From Melieria omissa (taxonomy: Eukaryota; Arthropoda; Insecta; Diptera; Ulidiidae): a stretch of 64,000 bases of DNA. Shown here piece after piece: positions 39,706-55,433 of this stretch. The notes below the pieces were generated by a model. The model was not told the origin of the DNA. It did no database searches and saw nothing but the letters and a program-made list of their open reading frames with translations. The position numbers and the translations under genes were made by a program. The stretch covers positions 114,234,830 to 114,298,829 of the forward strand of contig OZ020268.1 in assembly GCA_963971225.1 (NCBI GenBank), written 5' to 3'. Numbering within the stretch: position 1 is the stretch's first letter; each line of letters opens with the position of its first letter.

Positions 39706-40958
39706 AAGGGTGTGCACACCAAAATCGGGACACCCTAAAACCTTGTATCTTTTGAAATAAAACTCTTTGAAAAGTAAAATTTTAGATGTAAGTACTCCAT
39801 GACTTGGTTTTCAATATTCAATTTAAAAAAAATTGCAAAACCCGTTTTATTAGTAAGAAAATGGCAAACAAATACGAACTTAGAAAACTCATCTTGCACG
39901 AACACACTACGAATCCCAACCTCAGTATACGCCGGATTGCCAAAAAGATAAATTTTGAACCATCGCCATGTGGTAAAGTGTTGAAAAAGTGCAATGAAAT
40001 GCTGAGTGTTGATCGTAAGGCGGGTAGTGGAGGTGACCATGACCAGAAGAATGTTAGATGCACGAAGAAAGTGATTGCCGCATTTAAAAAAATCCGCCAA
40101 TGTTAAGTCGTTCGGTGGCTTAAATCGTGGAGAAATCGTCATCGTTTGTCCTGAAAAGTTACAAGGCTCAAGTAGTACCAGATCAGGACGCGAAACGAAA
40201 TCTCGCCGTGAAGCACTTGTACGAAAATTTGCTAACGAAATTCCGTTTTGTGATCATGGATGATGAAACATACGACTTCAACAACTTTACATTTTTAGCT
40301 GGGCAAGATTTCTACACAGCTACGAATCGCCAAGATGTTGCTGATGAATACAAGGTTAAATCAAGGGCAAAATTCCCAGAGAAGACTATGGTTTGGCAAG
40401 CCATCTGTTTGTGGAGTTTTAAAACAAACCCTTTTGTAACAGTCGGTACAATGAATGGCAATATTTACCAAGAAGAATGTCTCGAAAATAGACTGCTGCC
40501 GCTCATTCGTCGCCACACATCAAAGCCGTTGTTTTGGCCTGACTTGGTTACTTGCCACTACTCCAGGGAAACTCTGTAGTGGTATGAAGAGAATGTGGTG
40601 AAATATGTACAGCGCGAGTGTAATCCGCCTAACAGCCCGGAACTCCGCCCTATCGAAAACTACTGGTCGATAGTTATAGGCATTTTAAAGATACGAGGGT
40701 ATCGACAGAAGAACAGTTCCGGAGGAAGTGGTTGTGGGGGTCCAAAAAAGTGGACGAATTTTTCGTGCAAAAATTAATGGCAGGACTCCGACGAAAAGTG
40801 CGGTTGGTGGCATACGGAGGAAAAAATTAGAAATAAATCTAGACTTCATCATACCTTAAATACCGAAGAATAGAAATAAATTGTAAAAAAAATTCGAAAT
40901 TACTTCGTTTCATTTTTATATCAGAAAACAAGTGTCCGATTTTGGTGTGCACACCCTT
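39706..40958 (+). mobile_element. Degenerate Tc1-like element, DD37E type
   Basis: Inverted ends begin AAGGGTGTGCACACCAAAAT and are flanked by TA (39704-39705 and 40959-40960), giving a 1253-bp element. The ends contain the perfect palindrome GGTGTGCACACC. The interior encodes a Tc1/mariner-superfamily transposase on the plus strand with broken frames. Transposase catalytic spacing is D-37-E, which places it in the DD37E group. Confidence 0.88.
39861..40830 (+). pseudogene. Broken DD37E transposase
   Basis: The reading starts with an ATG at 39861 (MANKYELRKLIL...), which opens a helix-turn-helix-like N-terminus (NLSIRRIAKKINFEPS). The frame is lost near 40100 and picked up in another frame, VIMDDETYDFNNF (first catalytic Asp), then FWPDLVTCHYS (second Asp). 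After that comes an in-frame TAG (40577-40579), and ELRPIENYW supplies the catalytic Glu 37 residues after the second Asp. A further shift precedes the final stretch ending at TAG 40828-40830. Dead as written. Confidence 0.82.
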
Positions 40959-41161
40959 TACGTGTATTTTGGCTGGCATTATCTACGTTTTGGCAACATA
41001 TTGAGCAGTGATAAACCTATTTCTCGGTACCTGGAAAGCTGCCCTGCACTTACGAGCACTGTGTTTTTACTTCTCTGTAGAGAGATTGTAAGTTGTGGTA
41101 ACAAAATTGCGCAAGTAGGTGGTCAGCATGGTTTTTCATTGTCCCAAAAGGAACTTTGGTG

Positions 41162-41359
41162 TACACCAACTAATTCTGTTTTTACACGGTCTGTTATTAC
41201 ACGGTTTTGATTTAACACGGTTAGAAAATTAAAAAAATTTAAATTTTTCGTGCTAAATAGAACAAAATCGTGTAAAAAAATTGAAAATTTTTTTATTTTC
41301 AAACCGTGTTAAGTCAAAACCGTGTAAAAACAGACCGTGTTAAAACAGAATTAGGTGTA
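41162..41359. mobile_element. Hairpin MITE with repeated ACACGGT motifs
   Basis: The element is TA-CACC...GGTG-TA with about 70-bp inverted arms around an A/T-rich centre. Each arm carries three spaced copies of ACACGGT (left arm near 41184, 41199 and 41215, right arm as ACCGTGT). The arms differ by a 3-base indel near the tip and a few substitutions. TA flanks suggest Tc1/mariner-type mobilisation. It lies 200 bp from the Tc1-like element, but their end sequences differ beyond the short CACC, so they are probably not parent and offspring. Confidence 0.75.
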
Positions 41360-42762
41360 TCTTTACTATAAACAAATACAATCATTATAATATGCACGTA
41401 ACAGATACGATAGCCCATTTCGAGACTAACGTATGCGGAATGAAATATGAACTGATTTCCAACCACCATTCCAATTTGTAAACAAATAGCAATAGCAAAA
41501 CTAAATATGAGAAAAGTAACGGTACTATTCCCGCAATCATTCGACTGGAGATCAATTCAACAGATAACAGTTAATCGCAAAAATGTCCTTGTCGGAGTTA
41601 GAACGTCGCAAATGATGATGCAAATGATTTGCAAATTTTGTGAAAATAATCCAGACAAGAGCACATATGAGATTTTCCTTAATTTTTTTAGCAGCATTTA
41701 ATCTATGTTTTATAGGCAAAGTAATTGCCTGGAAAAAATGCTCATAACCCTCCTGTAAAACCTAAAATCTTAGGTTCCTTTCAACTGTAATTGCTGCGGG
41801 AAGTGTGTTCCTTGTCGTCAGCGTTGGCAGTATTTAATGTCAGACGAACAGATGAAAAAGAGAAATTAACAGTTGAAATACGTTGACTGATTTCACAACG
41901 TTTCTGTTATTTAATTAAACAATTTCTGAACACTCACTTCCATTAATATGTAAATGGAAGTGGTGCTTAACTCAGCTGCTGGAGCTACAAACTTTTCGTA
42001 GAATTCTCTCCAAGCCTCAAGTAAGTAAGCGCTCAGCACCACGTGCTACCCGTTTAATGGGAAATATAAGTTACGATAATAACCTTTGCTAGCTATATTA
42101 CCAATGTATCTGGTCTCACACAAAAAGTTGGCTGTTCGACGGAGCGACATGCATTGAACTCGGCGCAAATTAGTGCCACGTTTGGCGACAGGCTGTGTGG
42201 CGTTGCTATGTCATCGATCCAACAAGTAGCAAACCGCGTCGGCAATGCTAATTCGCTCAACAACATTACTGCTACCAAAAAACCAACAACCATTGATATG
42301 GTTTATATTAATGAGTAAATAACGCGTACATGTATAAGGACAACCAACAATTACCATTCATCCATAAAATCCTGCAGCACGCTTTGCTCACGGTCAACCA
42401 GTGCACAGTAACGTCGAGTAAACTTTCCACTGCATTGTGAGTTTCGTAAGCCTGGGTCTTGCCTGGGTCACATTAATACGTAACGAAACTTAAGGCCAAC
42501 CGATTTTTGAACTTGTGAAGAGACCAAAGCGCAAATAAGTAAGTTTTGCAAGCGTTTTCCCGGCGACTGGGCGTAAGAAAGTTAAAACTTAACCACTAAA
42601 TATTGCATGCAATATAGGCGACGCCGGCAGCGGCAGCGGGCGCAGGGAACTGATCACAAAATTACAATTCATGAAAAATTGATTGGATGCGCGCGGCTTA
42701 TGTGACATCGATAATAAGTAATTCATAGACCGCCGCCTTTCGATTACATCCCCGTCGCAGCC
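41360..42762. other. Upstream region of the 42763 gene, nothing recognised
   Basis: Moderately A/T-rich DNA with no domain-bearing frame. The promoter and 5' leader of the next gene must lie here, probably in the GC-richer last 200 bases. I could not place an initiator or TATA box. Confidence 0.35.
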
Positions 42763-44249
42763 ATGTTCGAGCACGAGTGCGAATCGGACGAGGACTGCGA
42801 GGTCTACTGTGAGTATGCAATGCGCCAACACATGGCGAGCAACTTGAAGTAGTGTGGAATTTAAACTTTCTGCTTGCAGTTCTCAAGCCCGTCAACGAGT
42901 ACAACATTGTGGAAAAAATCAGGGAGGCCAACAAGGAACTGTTTAACGACGCCGAAGCGGATAATGTGTGTGGTGGCGGTGCGAGCGACGAGCGCGCAAA
43001 CCGCAAAGTGACTTTTGCACCAGACTTGGAGGATTACGAGCCCGATGCAAGCACACTGGAGGCACTGCAACTGAATAAGGAGTTCGCAGAAACCCTAGCG
43101 AAAGTGGACGAGTTGCAGCACAAGCTGAAGGCGAACTACGTTTTTCCAGTCATTGAGGAAGAGCCTGTCGTGGAGGAAACTGCCGAGGAACCACAAACAA
43201 TAACGCCAAAAACAACAATAACAGACACTACCGAAATGCCGGAACAAAAAGCAGTGTCGGAAGCTACACCGAATGACCCAGAATCGTCAAAGGCACAGGA
43301 TGTGAATGACAACGATGTGGAGGAGATATGTGAGGAAATATCCATAATGGACATGGAGAATGAGAAAGCATCCGGCGATGCCGAGGTTGCGCGACGCATG
43401 ATAAAGCAACGTACGTTCGACTGCGCCGAAGAGGATACTCGGACGGAAGTGCCGGACGAGCAGGAGCCGGACAACAAGAGTCTCACAAACTTGCTGACGT
43501 CCGATGGCGAAGAGGAGTGCTGCAGCGCGGCCACATTCGACATTGACGTCGACAACAGTGACACGGAGCTCAACGACACCGATCCGGACGCAGGCAATCG
43601 GGATGGCGACGACGAGGACGACGACGATGATCTTTCGCTGATAGTGGCCTCTTACCTGCCCGATGACTACGACCGCAGACGAGCGGAACGTACATCCAGC
43701 AGCCGCAATAGAAGAGGGCAAAGCAAATCTGAGCGTCTGTTCGCGCCCTTCAGGAAGCGTTTTTCGTTTCGGCGCAGAGTGCAGTCGCGAAACTCCATTG
43801 GCACTTCGTGCGGCAGCGCAACACGCGCTGGCAAGCCACACGTACCACCCCCCGAAGTCACCGACCTGCGGTTCAATTACAAAATCTGCTGTGAGTACAA
43901 ACGCCAAATGACAGAGCCCGAAAAATTGCCCAAGTACACAGGCTACATGTCCGAGTATGGACTGAGTCGGGAGCAACTGCAGCAGCGCGAGGAGAAGCTG
44001 CACCGCAAGCAGCGGTACGTGCTGCAGCAGGCTTTAACAACGAACGAGTCGGCAATGCGCAAAATGCAGGAAAACGAGCGCGCTTTCACAACGTGGCTGA
44101 AGAACAAAATGAAATACCCCATCAACAAGACGCGCAACATGTTCGACGTCAAGCAGCGTAACAAAAGTGGGAGCAGTCAGTGTCAGCAGCGCAGTCAGAA
44201 GTGGCAGCAGCAGAGCGATGTAGGGGAATATTCTACTGAATATCGTTAA
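42763..44249 (+). CDS. Unassigned acidic protein with basic coiled-coil C-terminus
   Basis: Two exons, 42763-42808 and 42880-44249 (71-bp intron, T|GTGAGT donor, CTTGCAG acceptor), give 471 residues starting MFEHECESDEDCEVYFLKPV. Residues about 15-110 hold a conserved-looking segment (VNEYNIVEKIREANKELF, later RKVTFAPDLEDYEPD). Residues about 110-275 are strongly acidic and low in complexity, with long runs of Asp. A basic Arg/Ser patch follows (about 285-325). The last 130 residues (about 340-470) look helical and coiled, with KYTGYMSEYGLSREQLQQRE and a Trp-Leu-Lys motif near the end. The tail faintly recalls CCDC181-type coiled-coil proteins, but I am not confident. No enzyme motif, signal peptide or membrane segment. 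It is tail-to-tail with dre4, with stops only 595 bp apart. Confidence 0.8.
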
Positions 44250-44485
44250 TTGGAAGATTGTTTCATATGAACAGTTCGATTTTTTAAAGCTGCAAGTTTA
44301 TTTAGCTGTGTAATAGTGGTTAACGTTTACACTTACGTGTGTTGGTCCAATTGAAACACTGTCCTTAGGTTTTCATATCTTATATACTTTCATTTTTCTT
44401 AAAACGACTATGTGAAATGACGGATCAAGGGTAGGGGGGCAAATTGGGTTTGGTCGACGACAATGCACAGTTCAAATTTAAATTG

Positions 44486-44491
44486 AATAAA
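44486..44491 (+). terminator. Poly(A) signal of the 42763 gene
   Basis: AATAAA 237 bases after the stop at 44249. For dre4, coming from the other side, the nearest minus-strand AATAAA I see is at 44297-44302, so the two 3' ends may overlap. Confidence 0.5.
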
Positions 44492-44844
44492 ACATTGGTG
44501 ATATAACAGAAACAATTTTCTCAATTCTCATACTTGCATTTGCTTGCTAGGCGGCTACTAGCTGCCTTTGGGGGGCGGGGCTGTAGTGCAAAATCGAGAC
44601 AAAAACAGAAAACACTTTGGCGTCATGAGACGCGCTTTCGGCAACGCCGGGTGATGATGTAGGACAATGAAATGTGTTCGAACTTAAGATTAACGTGCAG
44701 TTGATAGTTTCCTTCACTTTCACATGTGTGTAAAATCGGCTCAATTTCAAAAAATTACAAACATATAAGAAGTCGAAATTATTGGGATACATTTGTATAT
44801 TTAAACAATTTTTGCTGTTGTTGGTGGTGTGTGATGTGGCATAT

Positions 44845-49116
<4,272 letters not shown>

Positions 49117-49996
49117 TTTTGCAGCTGCCGCTCGCTAGCGCAATTACGTTCAGCCAAGTAGAAAATTCTGAAAATCTGCTGCCAACACGATTACTGAAAC
49201 TACGCCTTCAAATGACGCCGCACAAAGCCCAAGTTATAAGCGTTCCGCAAGTGCGCGCCTTCAACTCTTCTTTTATGTTTAATTCGCGCTGCGACTATGA
49301 AAATTTGCGAAATTTTACCGGCGCTCGCATACAAAAAATGAATTCCTTCAGATAAACTTCGCGTCTGCCGCCACAAATTGAGAAAGAAGAACAGCAGCGT
49401 GTATGAGCGGCATTGCCAGCTGCGTTGCACACAAGGCGACCTCTGTGAGAATGGCAAGAGTTGGTTTGAAATTGGCAGCATTGGCAGCAGAACAGTTGGA
49501 TGTGCACTGTATAAGCTCATTCTGTTGCACTTCCTGTGCTCATTGAAAGACCGTTACGATCAGTACTGTTGATAATTTCTTTATTTACAAATTTGAATTA
49601 AGGAAATTCAGCGGTGATTTGAGGTTATGAAAGAATTTAATACTAACCGAACATAATAAAATTGTGATCTTACAACAAATAAGAAAGGCCAGAAACCAAG
49701 CTCATCCTGAGAAATCAGATTAAATTGACAACTTTTCACTTTTGATCCCTCAATTGAAATGACTTATTGCAATTATATATTTAATCATTGGCTATTTATT
49801 AGTTCAATGACATTGAACATTTAATATTATAAATTAGCTATATTGAGGTAAATATTTTGCAATAGAACTACGTAATATTTGCGCGATTTATAAGCGTATG
49901 TTTGAACTTGTTATTGTTACTGTATGGAAGCCTCTGTCACTAAATGCGAAATTTCAAAGATAGCCTAATCTACAAACTAATCGAGCGTGTCGGGGC
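49117..49996 (-). promoter_or_regulatory. Spacer between dre4 start and zinc-finger gene end
   Basis: About 880 bp that must contain the dre4 promoter and the 3' UTR of the zinc-finger gene upstream of it. A minus-strand AATAAA at 49795-49800 could serve the latter. The half nearest dre4 (49117-49560) is GC-richer and open in several frames without recognisable domains. Confidence 0.4.
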
Positions 49997-52072
49997 TCAG
50001 GCCCCCTCGTGTTTTCGTCGCAAATGTGTCACCAAGTGCGTCTTCTGTACAAAGCTGCAATTGCAAAGATTGCATTTGAATGGACGCGCGCCCGTATGCA
50101 ACTGCATGTGGCGTTTCAGCTCGCCTTTGGTGTGCTTTTGGGCATCGCACACCAGACAAACAAAACGTCTGTTGCCCGCATGGCGGTTCAAGTGGTCGCG
50201 CAGAAACTGCTTGCTCCAGAAACGCTTATCGCAGTGTTCGCACACGTAAGGGTACAGCGAATGGTCCATGTGCACGTAGCTGTGCCGCTGCAGCAGCAGC
50301 TTGCGATTAAATTGCTTGCCGCACTCCTCGCAGACGTACTCCTTGCCGCGGTTGTGATCCAGATGTGCGGTGTTAATGTGGTGACGCAGCGTGCGCGCGG
50401 CCATGTACACCTTGCTGCAGCCGGCGTACGTACAGCTGTGATGTGGTCGCGTAGTGCCATGCATGTCGGCCATGTGCGCTTGCAGCGTCGTAGCGCGACC
50501 GAATTCCTTGCAACACACCTGACAGATATATGGTTTGAGACCCAAATGCGTGCGCTGGTGTGCCTGGAGGTGTTCCTTCTTGTAGAACCAGCGCGTAGGG
50601 CAGCGTTCGCAATGGAAGAGTGTAGCTGAGTCGTTTTGGTGCGCGCTTTCAGCTCTGCTAGTTAGTTGGGTTTTATGGTTTGAAGTGCCTTGCATAGCGT
50701 TTAGTTTTGTGCTGTGTTGTTTGTCGTCAGCGTAAAAACCTGGCACTGAAATTTCCTCCACCTTATCCTCTTCAAATTCATCCTCATCTTTTGTGGAACT
50801 GGTTATGAAGACCTCTTCCTTAAAAGTAGAGAAGTATTATTGCAAATATTTGCTTGGCCAACTTTGGAAATTAAATAATAAAAAGGGCAAATATTTATCA
50901 AACATTTTGTTCAAATTAATCTCAAATACTCAAATATCGAGATTTAAATTCTAAACAAACAGAAAGTTAAAAAAGAGTAAAATTAAAAAAAAAAAAGAAT
51001 TTTTAAACAACTAATTTTTACTTATCACACATTGCTTTGGGCACAGTACCGCGTACTGACAAGACAATCTTGTTATGGGATCTTGTACAGAGGAAGCGGT
51101 GGAAGGGTGACTTTGTTGATGTTGTTATCCACAAAAATGCTTTATGAACCTTACGTGTCAGCGTTATTAACCACAAACGCACGAGAAGTCGCATATTGAT
51201 AGAGCCTCATATCTAACTCTTCCGAACATAGCATTTTTGGAAGTTATTAGGTAAGATTCTGATATTTGTTTGTGTGATAGCAACAGTGATAAGATTAAGG
51301 TGCTCGCCAGTACGTTTTCCCCAGCTCATTTCGTGAATCTTGATAAACATTTCGGGCATGAGCCTCTCCTCACTGCCCTCACACAGTTCTTTGTGTTTTT
51401 TTTTCTTCCAAAACTAATAAATGTGTTGACAAAAAACCGAAGCATGTACAATTCAGCTATTGGCGATCAGTTGCCTAATTCTTGCCGCTACTATAGAAGC
51501 GCTGTTATCATTAAATACATCCGCTATTTATAGCTCCTAATGACAGCAACTAGAGCGAATTTTAGTTTTGATGCTATTAGCAACGCAAGCCACTACTCTT
51601 CGCTTGCTGATACATATCTAATAAACAAGCGCGCAGGTGTGTGCATAAATTCAAATAAATTGTTTATACACACTGCGACCGCACTTACCAGCTCCACAGT
51701 GTCCTCTCCCACCTCGTTCTCGGCCGCCTTCGCATTGTTGATTGATGTTGTCTGTTCTTTTGCTCCAATTACCGGCACATCAAGTTCGTCATCCAGCAGT
51801 TCCGCTTTCAGGCGGTCCATTTGCTCGTTGAGGAAGTTCTTGAAATTTAGCATCGATTCGGCGCACATCTTTTGGAAGTCATTGAATTTCTGCAGCATTT
51901 CATAGCAATTGCGGCAAATACACTTGGGAAACTCGTCTAGCATGTCTAGCGTCTGCAGGGTGCACTCCACAAAACGTACCGCCAGGTCGCGTTCCAAAAT
52001 TAAATTGTGACAACACGCCTCCTCGTCGCTGGGCAGTAGCACCAGACAGGCCCTGCACATTTTCACCTCCAT
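49997..52072 (-). CDS. ZAD-C2H2 zinc-finger transcription factor
   Basis: Two exons, 52072-51689 and 50818-49997 (870-bp intron, phase 0), give 401 residues. The N-terminus is a zinc-finger-associated domain: CRAC at about 6-9 and CICRNC at about 49-54 supply its four cysteines, and the helix after them is followed by an acidic linker. After about residue 185 come seven C2H2 fingers ending at the C-terminus (FHCERC, YICQVC, HSCTYAGC, YVCEEC, YVCEHC, FVCLVC, FKCNLC). The third has four residues between its cysteines. ZAD proteins are a large insect family of nuclear DNA-binding proteins, often dimerising through the ZAD. The start is the first ATG downstream of an in-frame stop. An ATG four codons later is an alternative. 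The fly orthologue is not identified because this family diverges fast. Confidence 0.88.
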
Positions 52073-52599
52073 CACTACGGGCACTATTGTATCCAATCAG
52101 CCTGCAAGCCAGTACCGCAGTCGCTACGCCTGCACTAGTGGACACGGCAAACGTCTGCCCCACACCTCACCGCATAACACTCACTCAACGCACTAGCGCT
52201 GGCTCAATTGCGTTCAATTGAGCCGCTGGTGGGACATTTAAATGCTGGCCACACCCCTCAACCCGCATTTCGGCAATACATCTATTCGTTTCGTTTTTTA
52301 ATGAAAGAACGGTGCGCAAGAGAAAATAACAAAACAATAACAATGCTGGAGAAAGCGAGACATTCACAATGGTGGCTGCCGGGCAAACAGTAACGGTATA
52401 CAATGAATACGATGTTGCAGGGATGCATTAAATTGCAATATTCTTAAGTTGAAGGCAGAACATTTGTATTGGGCACATTTTACACGTGAAAGCATAAACA
52501 ATTTAAAGAATGTGTATTTAGGATGCATTAAAAAGAACACAATAGTTATAAGTAAATCTGTAATAATCATCATTGCCAATTCCACTCAAATTCATTTTA

Positions 52600-53027
52600 C
52601 AGTCGAGTCTGGATAAAGTGAACTAATTATTGCAAGGCTTTTTCACAGTATTGAGGTTGTTCATTAGATCAAGGTTAACATTTTTGTTCAAAAACTCGAT
52701 TTATTTGTTCAGAAACTTTTAAATACACATAAGAACCCCACTTTCACCACAATCGCTTTGCACTCGACAATAAATATAATCACTAAAGTCAAGAAACCGC
52801 TGATTTTGTAATAATCAACAACAAAAATACAAATTAGGGGAATACCCTCTTTCGTTTATGAATTCTTGTGTGTTCTGTTGCTTTTTACTTGAAATTTCTT
52901 TCAAAATTTTGTTCACTATATAGAGATTTTCGATTGTTCACTATTAAGAGTACTCTATGTAAATATTTAAGTGTTCGCGATATAGAGGTGTTTACTATAT
53001 GTGTGTTCACTATACCAAACACTACTG
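52600..53027. mobile_element. Pogo-like MITE
   Basis: CAGTCGAGTCTGGATAAAGT at the left and CAGTAGTGTTTGGTATAGTG at the right (minus strand) form an imperfect inverted end. TA flanks both sides (52598-52599, 53028-53029). The 428-bp body shares long runs with 1052-1509. No coding capacity. Confidence 0.7.
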
Positions 53028-54503
53028 TATATAAGTACATACATAAAAGATGAGCACAGCAATAAATATTGCAGTTGAATTTTTTTATTTTTGAAACGTG
53101 AAATATATTTGTTTTACTTTTCAGCCAGGAGATCTCGTTCTAACCACAGTATCGATCAAACAAGTAATGTGAGTAATATCGAAATGGCACCCATGATCCA
53201 AATCAGTTTTTTATGGACGCTGCCTAAAGAACATCAATAATTCACTCACATCATCACGCAAACTGTATGATCTAATAAATATTATATATATCCATTTGTT
53301 CAATAAATGGTCGTATAAATATACAAACCCGCTGTGGAAAGTAAATCGATAGCTGAATAACAATAAATACACTGTTTTTATTTTTTTTATTCATATTTTC
53401 ATTTTAAACGTAACATGCTAGTGAAGTACAAATATTATGCCAAAAGTATTAACCGAATAAAGTTAAGTTAAAGTGCCGAGGAAACGAAGGCATTGAACAA
53501 AATTTCACTTTGATTGTAATACTTTAATCCAACTACTAACAAGGAACGGTGTCTACATGAGCTACATACGCTGGAATAGAATACAACCATTGGAAATTGG
53601 GTGGAAACAAATTAACAAGAAAATAATGTGCACTTTAAGTATCAGATACGCTTTATAAACAAAATTTAGGCAAAAAACAGTGCAAATCAAATATTAGCAT
53701 GTAATACATAACCAAAATATTTGTATTTGATAACAGTCAATACTTTCGCCGCGCCGCAGTAGTACACATTGTTTTTTGTTGTTGTTTGCATGAAGCTTAT
53801 CAGCTTCAGCTGTTTTTATCGCCTGGTTGATGTTGCGGTGTGGCTTCATTTATTATGGGGGTTTGCTTACAGCTGTGAGCGCACAAATCCATAGATATTA
53901 ATATGAAGCAGCAAGACTGACTGTTTATGTTGTGCTTCATGCTGAAATACCGAGCGATTACGATACAATCTTAATTAATTTGCATATACACAGTGCTGTG
54001 TGTGTTTGTGTGCCTGTACGTATTTAAAGTTTCGCAATGTTTCACTGTTTGGGTATAAAAATCGACTGCTCGTTATTAACAGTGGCGGCATTGTCTTAAT
54101 TTAAATGTTGATTGTTTAAACTGGCGCTTATATTGCTTGCTCTCGCTTATTACTATTGTGTGGCTGGAATTATGTTATGGTTGTCTTTGCGGTTGCTATT
54201 GTTGGTTTTGTAATTACGGCACTCTCCTGCCCCTTTCGAGTTCTCAGTTATGGTGATGTGATGATTTTCGTATAGGACTTGGCAGTTGCTCATTTAGCTG
54301 CTGCCGTAGCGGCATTTGAATGTATCAATTCGGTTTGACTTTCATTATCGGTTAGTTTGGTTGTTGTTTTACTTTAGGGTGACGTTGACGATAGTTTGTG
54401 TGTGCGCGACCAGGGTGTGAACGAAGACTGGGCGGAGAAGCATCAAATTGGAAAAACTACTTTGCCGGTTTTGATCTTCTTGTTAATACCAGTTAGCGGG
54501 CTT
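53028..54503 (-). other. 3' region of the cold-shock-domain gene
   Basis: No coding frame. From about 53740 to 54500 the sequence has T-rich and GTTGTT-rich tracts consistent with a minus-strand 3' UTR rich in CAA when read on its own strand. The end of the transcript is not fixed. Confidence 0.4.
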
Positions 54504-55335
54504 TTATTTGGCTGGCGATTCGGGGAAGATAGGTTCCTCCCACTTGTGATGTACCTCCGGTGTCAGATTGATGATGTTCACATGCACCGCCTGGTGCTTT
54601 TCAAACTTCGGCGGAATAGCGCACAAGCGGTACCTAACCTCATCACCCGGCTGTGGCACGTACTCGCCATCAACGCTGCGTAGCGTCAAGTTGAGCACGT
54701 GTATTAAATGCGTCAGCGACAAGGGGAGGAGAGAGAACATAAAATTTCATTAGTATTTGAAAATCAATTGTTCTATATACTGTACGCAACGCCAGCAATA
54801 TCACATTTCGCATGCTGTATCAGCTGAAGGACGCAATGCTGGCGTCGCTGCTCTACTTACTCAGAGATATGGCAGAAGATATCCTCGCCACCCGCGCTGG
54901 GCGTAATGAAGCCATGACCTTTCGAGCGACTAAACGCTTTCACGATGCCGGTTTCGATAGGATTCTCCAGTGCGCGTGCAGAGCTGCGGGCGGAATCACA
55001 GACGTCAGAAAGTCTGAACAAACAAATCAAACAAAAGGCAAACGACCGTAACCCTCCAAATAAGCGAAAATATCTTAAAACAACAGAATTTGTGCAAAAA
55101 CAGCAGAGGCCCCCAGCGTGTTAAGGGTGCAAGGAGGGCAAAGTGGAATTGCGGGGGCTGGTGAGTGAGTGGTGGGGAAATGAGACATGCCGGCAGGGTG
55201 TCTCGTGAACTGATTGTCGGTATTGGCTACGGTTATTTGCCTAATGTTGTTGTTGTTGCTGTTGTCGAGCAGGCGGGAGGTCGAAACTCACGTTGAAGCT
55301 GTGCGTGTTCGCTTCGTGATGATGGGGCTCGGAAG
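54504..55335 (-). CDS. Cold-shock-domain protein, CARHSP1 type (N-terminus unresolved)
   Basis: Three exons on the minus strand, 55335-55292, 55013-54861 and 54675-54504, join in phase and encode 122 residues ending ...WEEPIFPESPAK. The first gives LPSPIITKRTRTAST, like the Arg/Thr-rich stretch before the cold-shock domain of CARHSP1. The domain follows, with RNP1 KGHGFI and RNP2 DIFCHIS, then GEYVPQPGDEV and a KFEKHQAVHV strand. Such proteins bind single-stranded RNA or DNA and stabilise some mRNAs. The likely first coding exon (ATG at 55433, MSQLNTPDKESAG, donor G|GTAAGC after 55394) ends in phase 1, but the next exon needs phase 0, so the direct join shifts the frame. Either another exon, another start or a base error is involved. 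I would expect the orthologue of D. melanogaster CG9705. Confidence 0.8.
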
Positions 55336-55393
55336 CTGCAATGTTAAGTTGGGACTATGACTGTCCTGCTGACGGTATGCGGGCGGCTTACCA

Positions 55394-55433
55394 CCGGCCG
55401 ATTCTTTATCAGGCGTGTTCAATTGAGACATTT
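55394..55433 (-). other. Candidate first exon of the cold-shock-domain gene
   Basis: ATG at 55433 followed by 13 codons and a strong donor (GGTG|GTAAGC). The intron to the next exon would be 58 bp. Joined to 55335 it would read SEPHHHEANTHSFN and then stop early in the following exon, so either the join or the sequence is not what it seems. Confidence 0.35.

Noticed and set aside
55292..55335. Reading the 55335 exon as SEPHHHEANTHSFN in frame with the upstream ATG
   Set aside because: That frame meets a stop at once in the next exon, whereas the LPSPIITKRTRTAST frame continues into the cold-shock domain and resembles CARHSP1.
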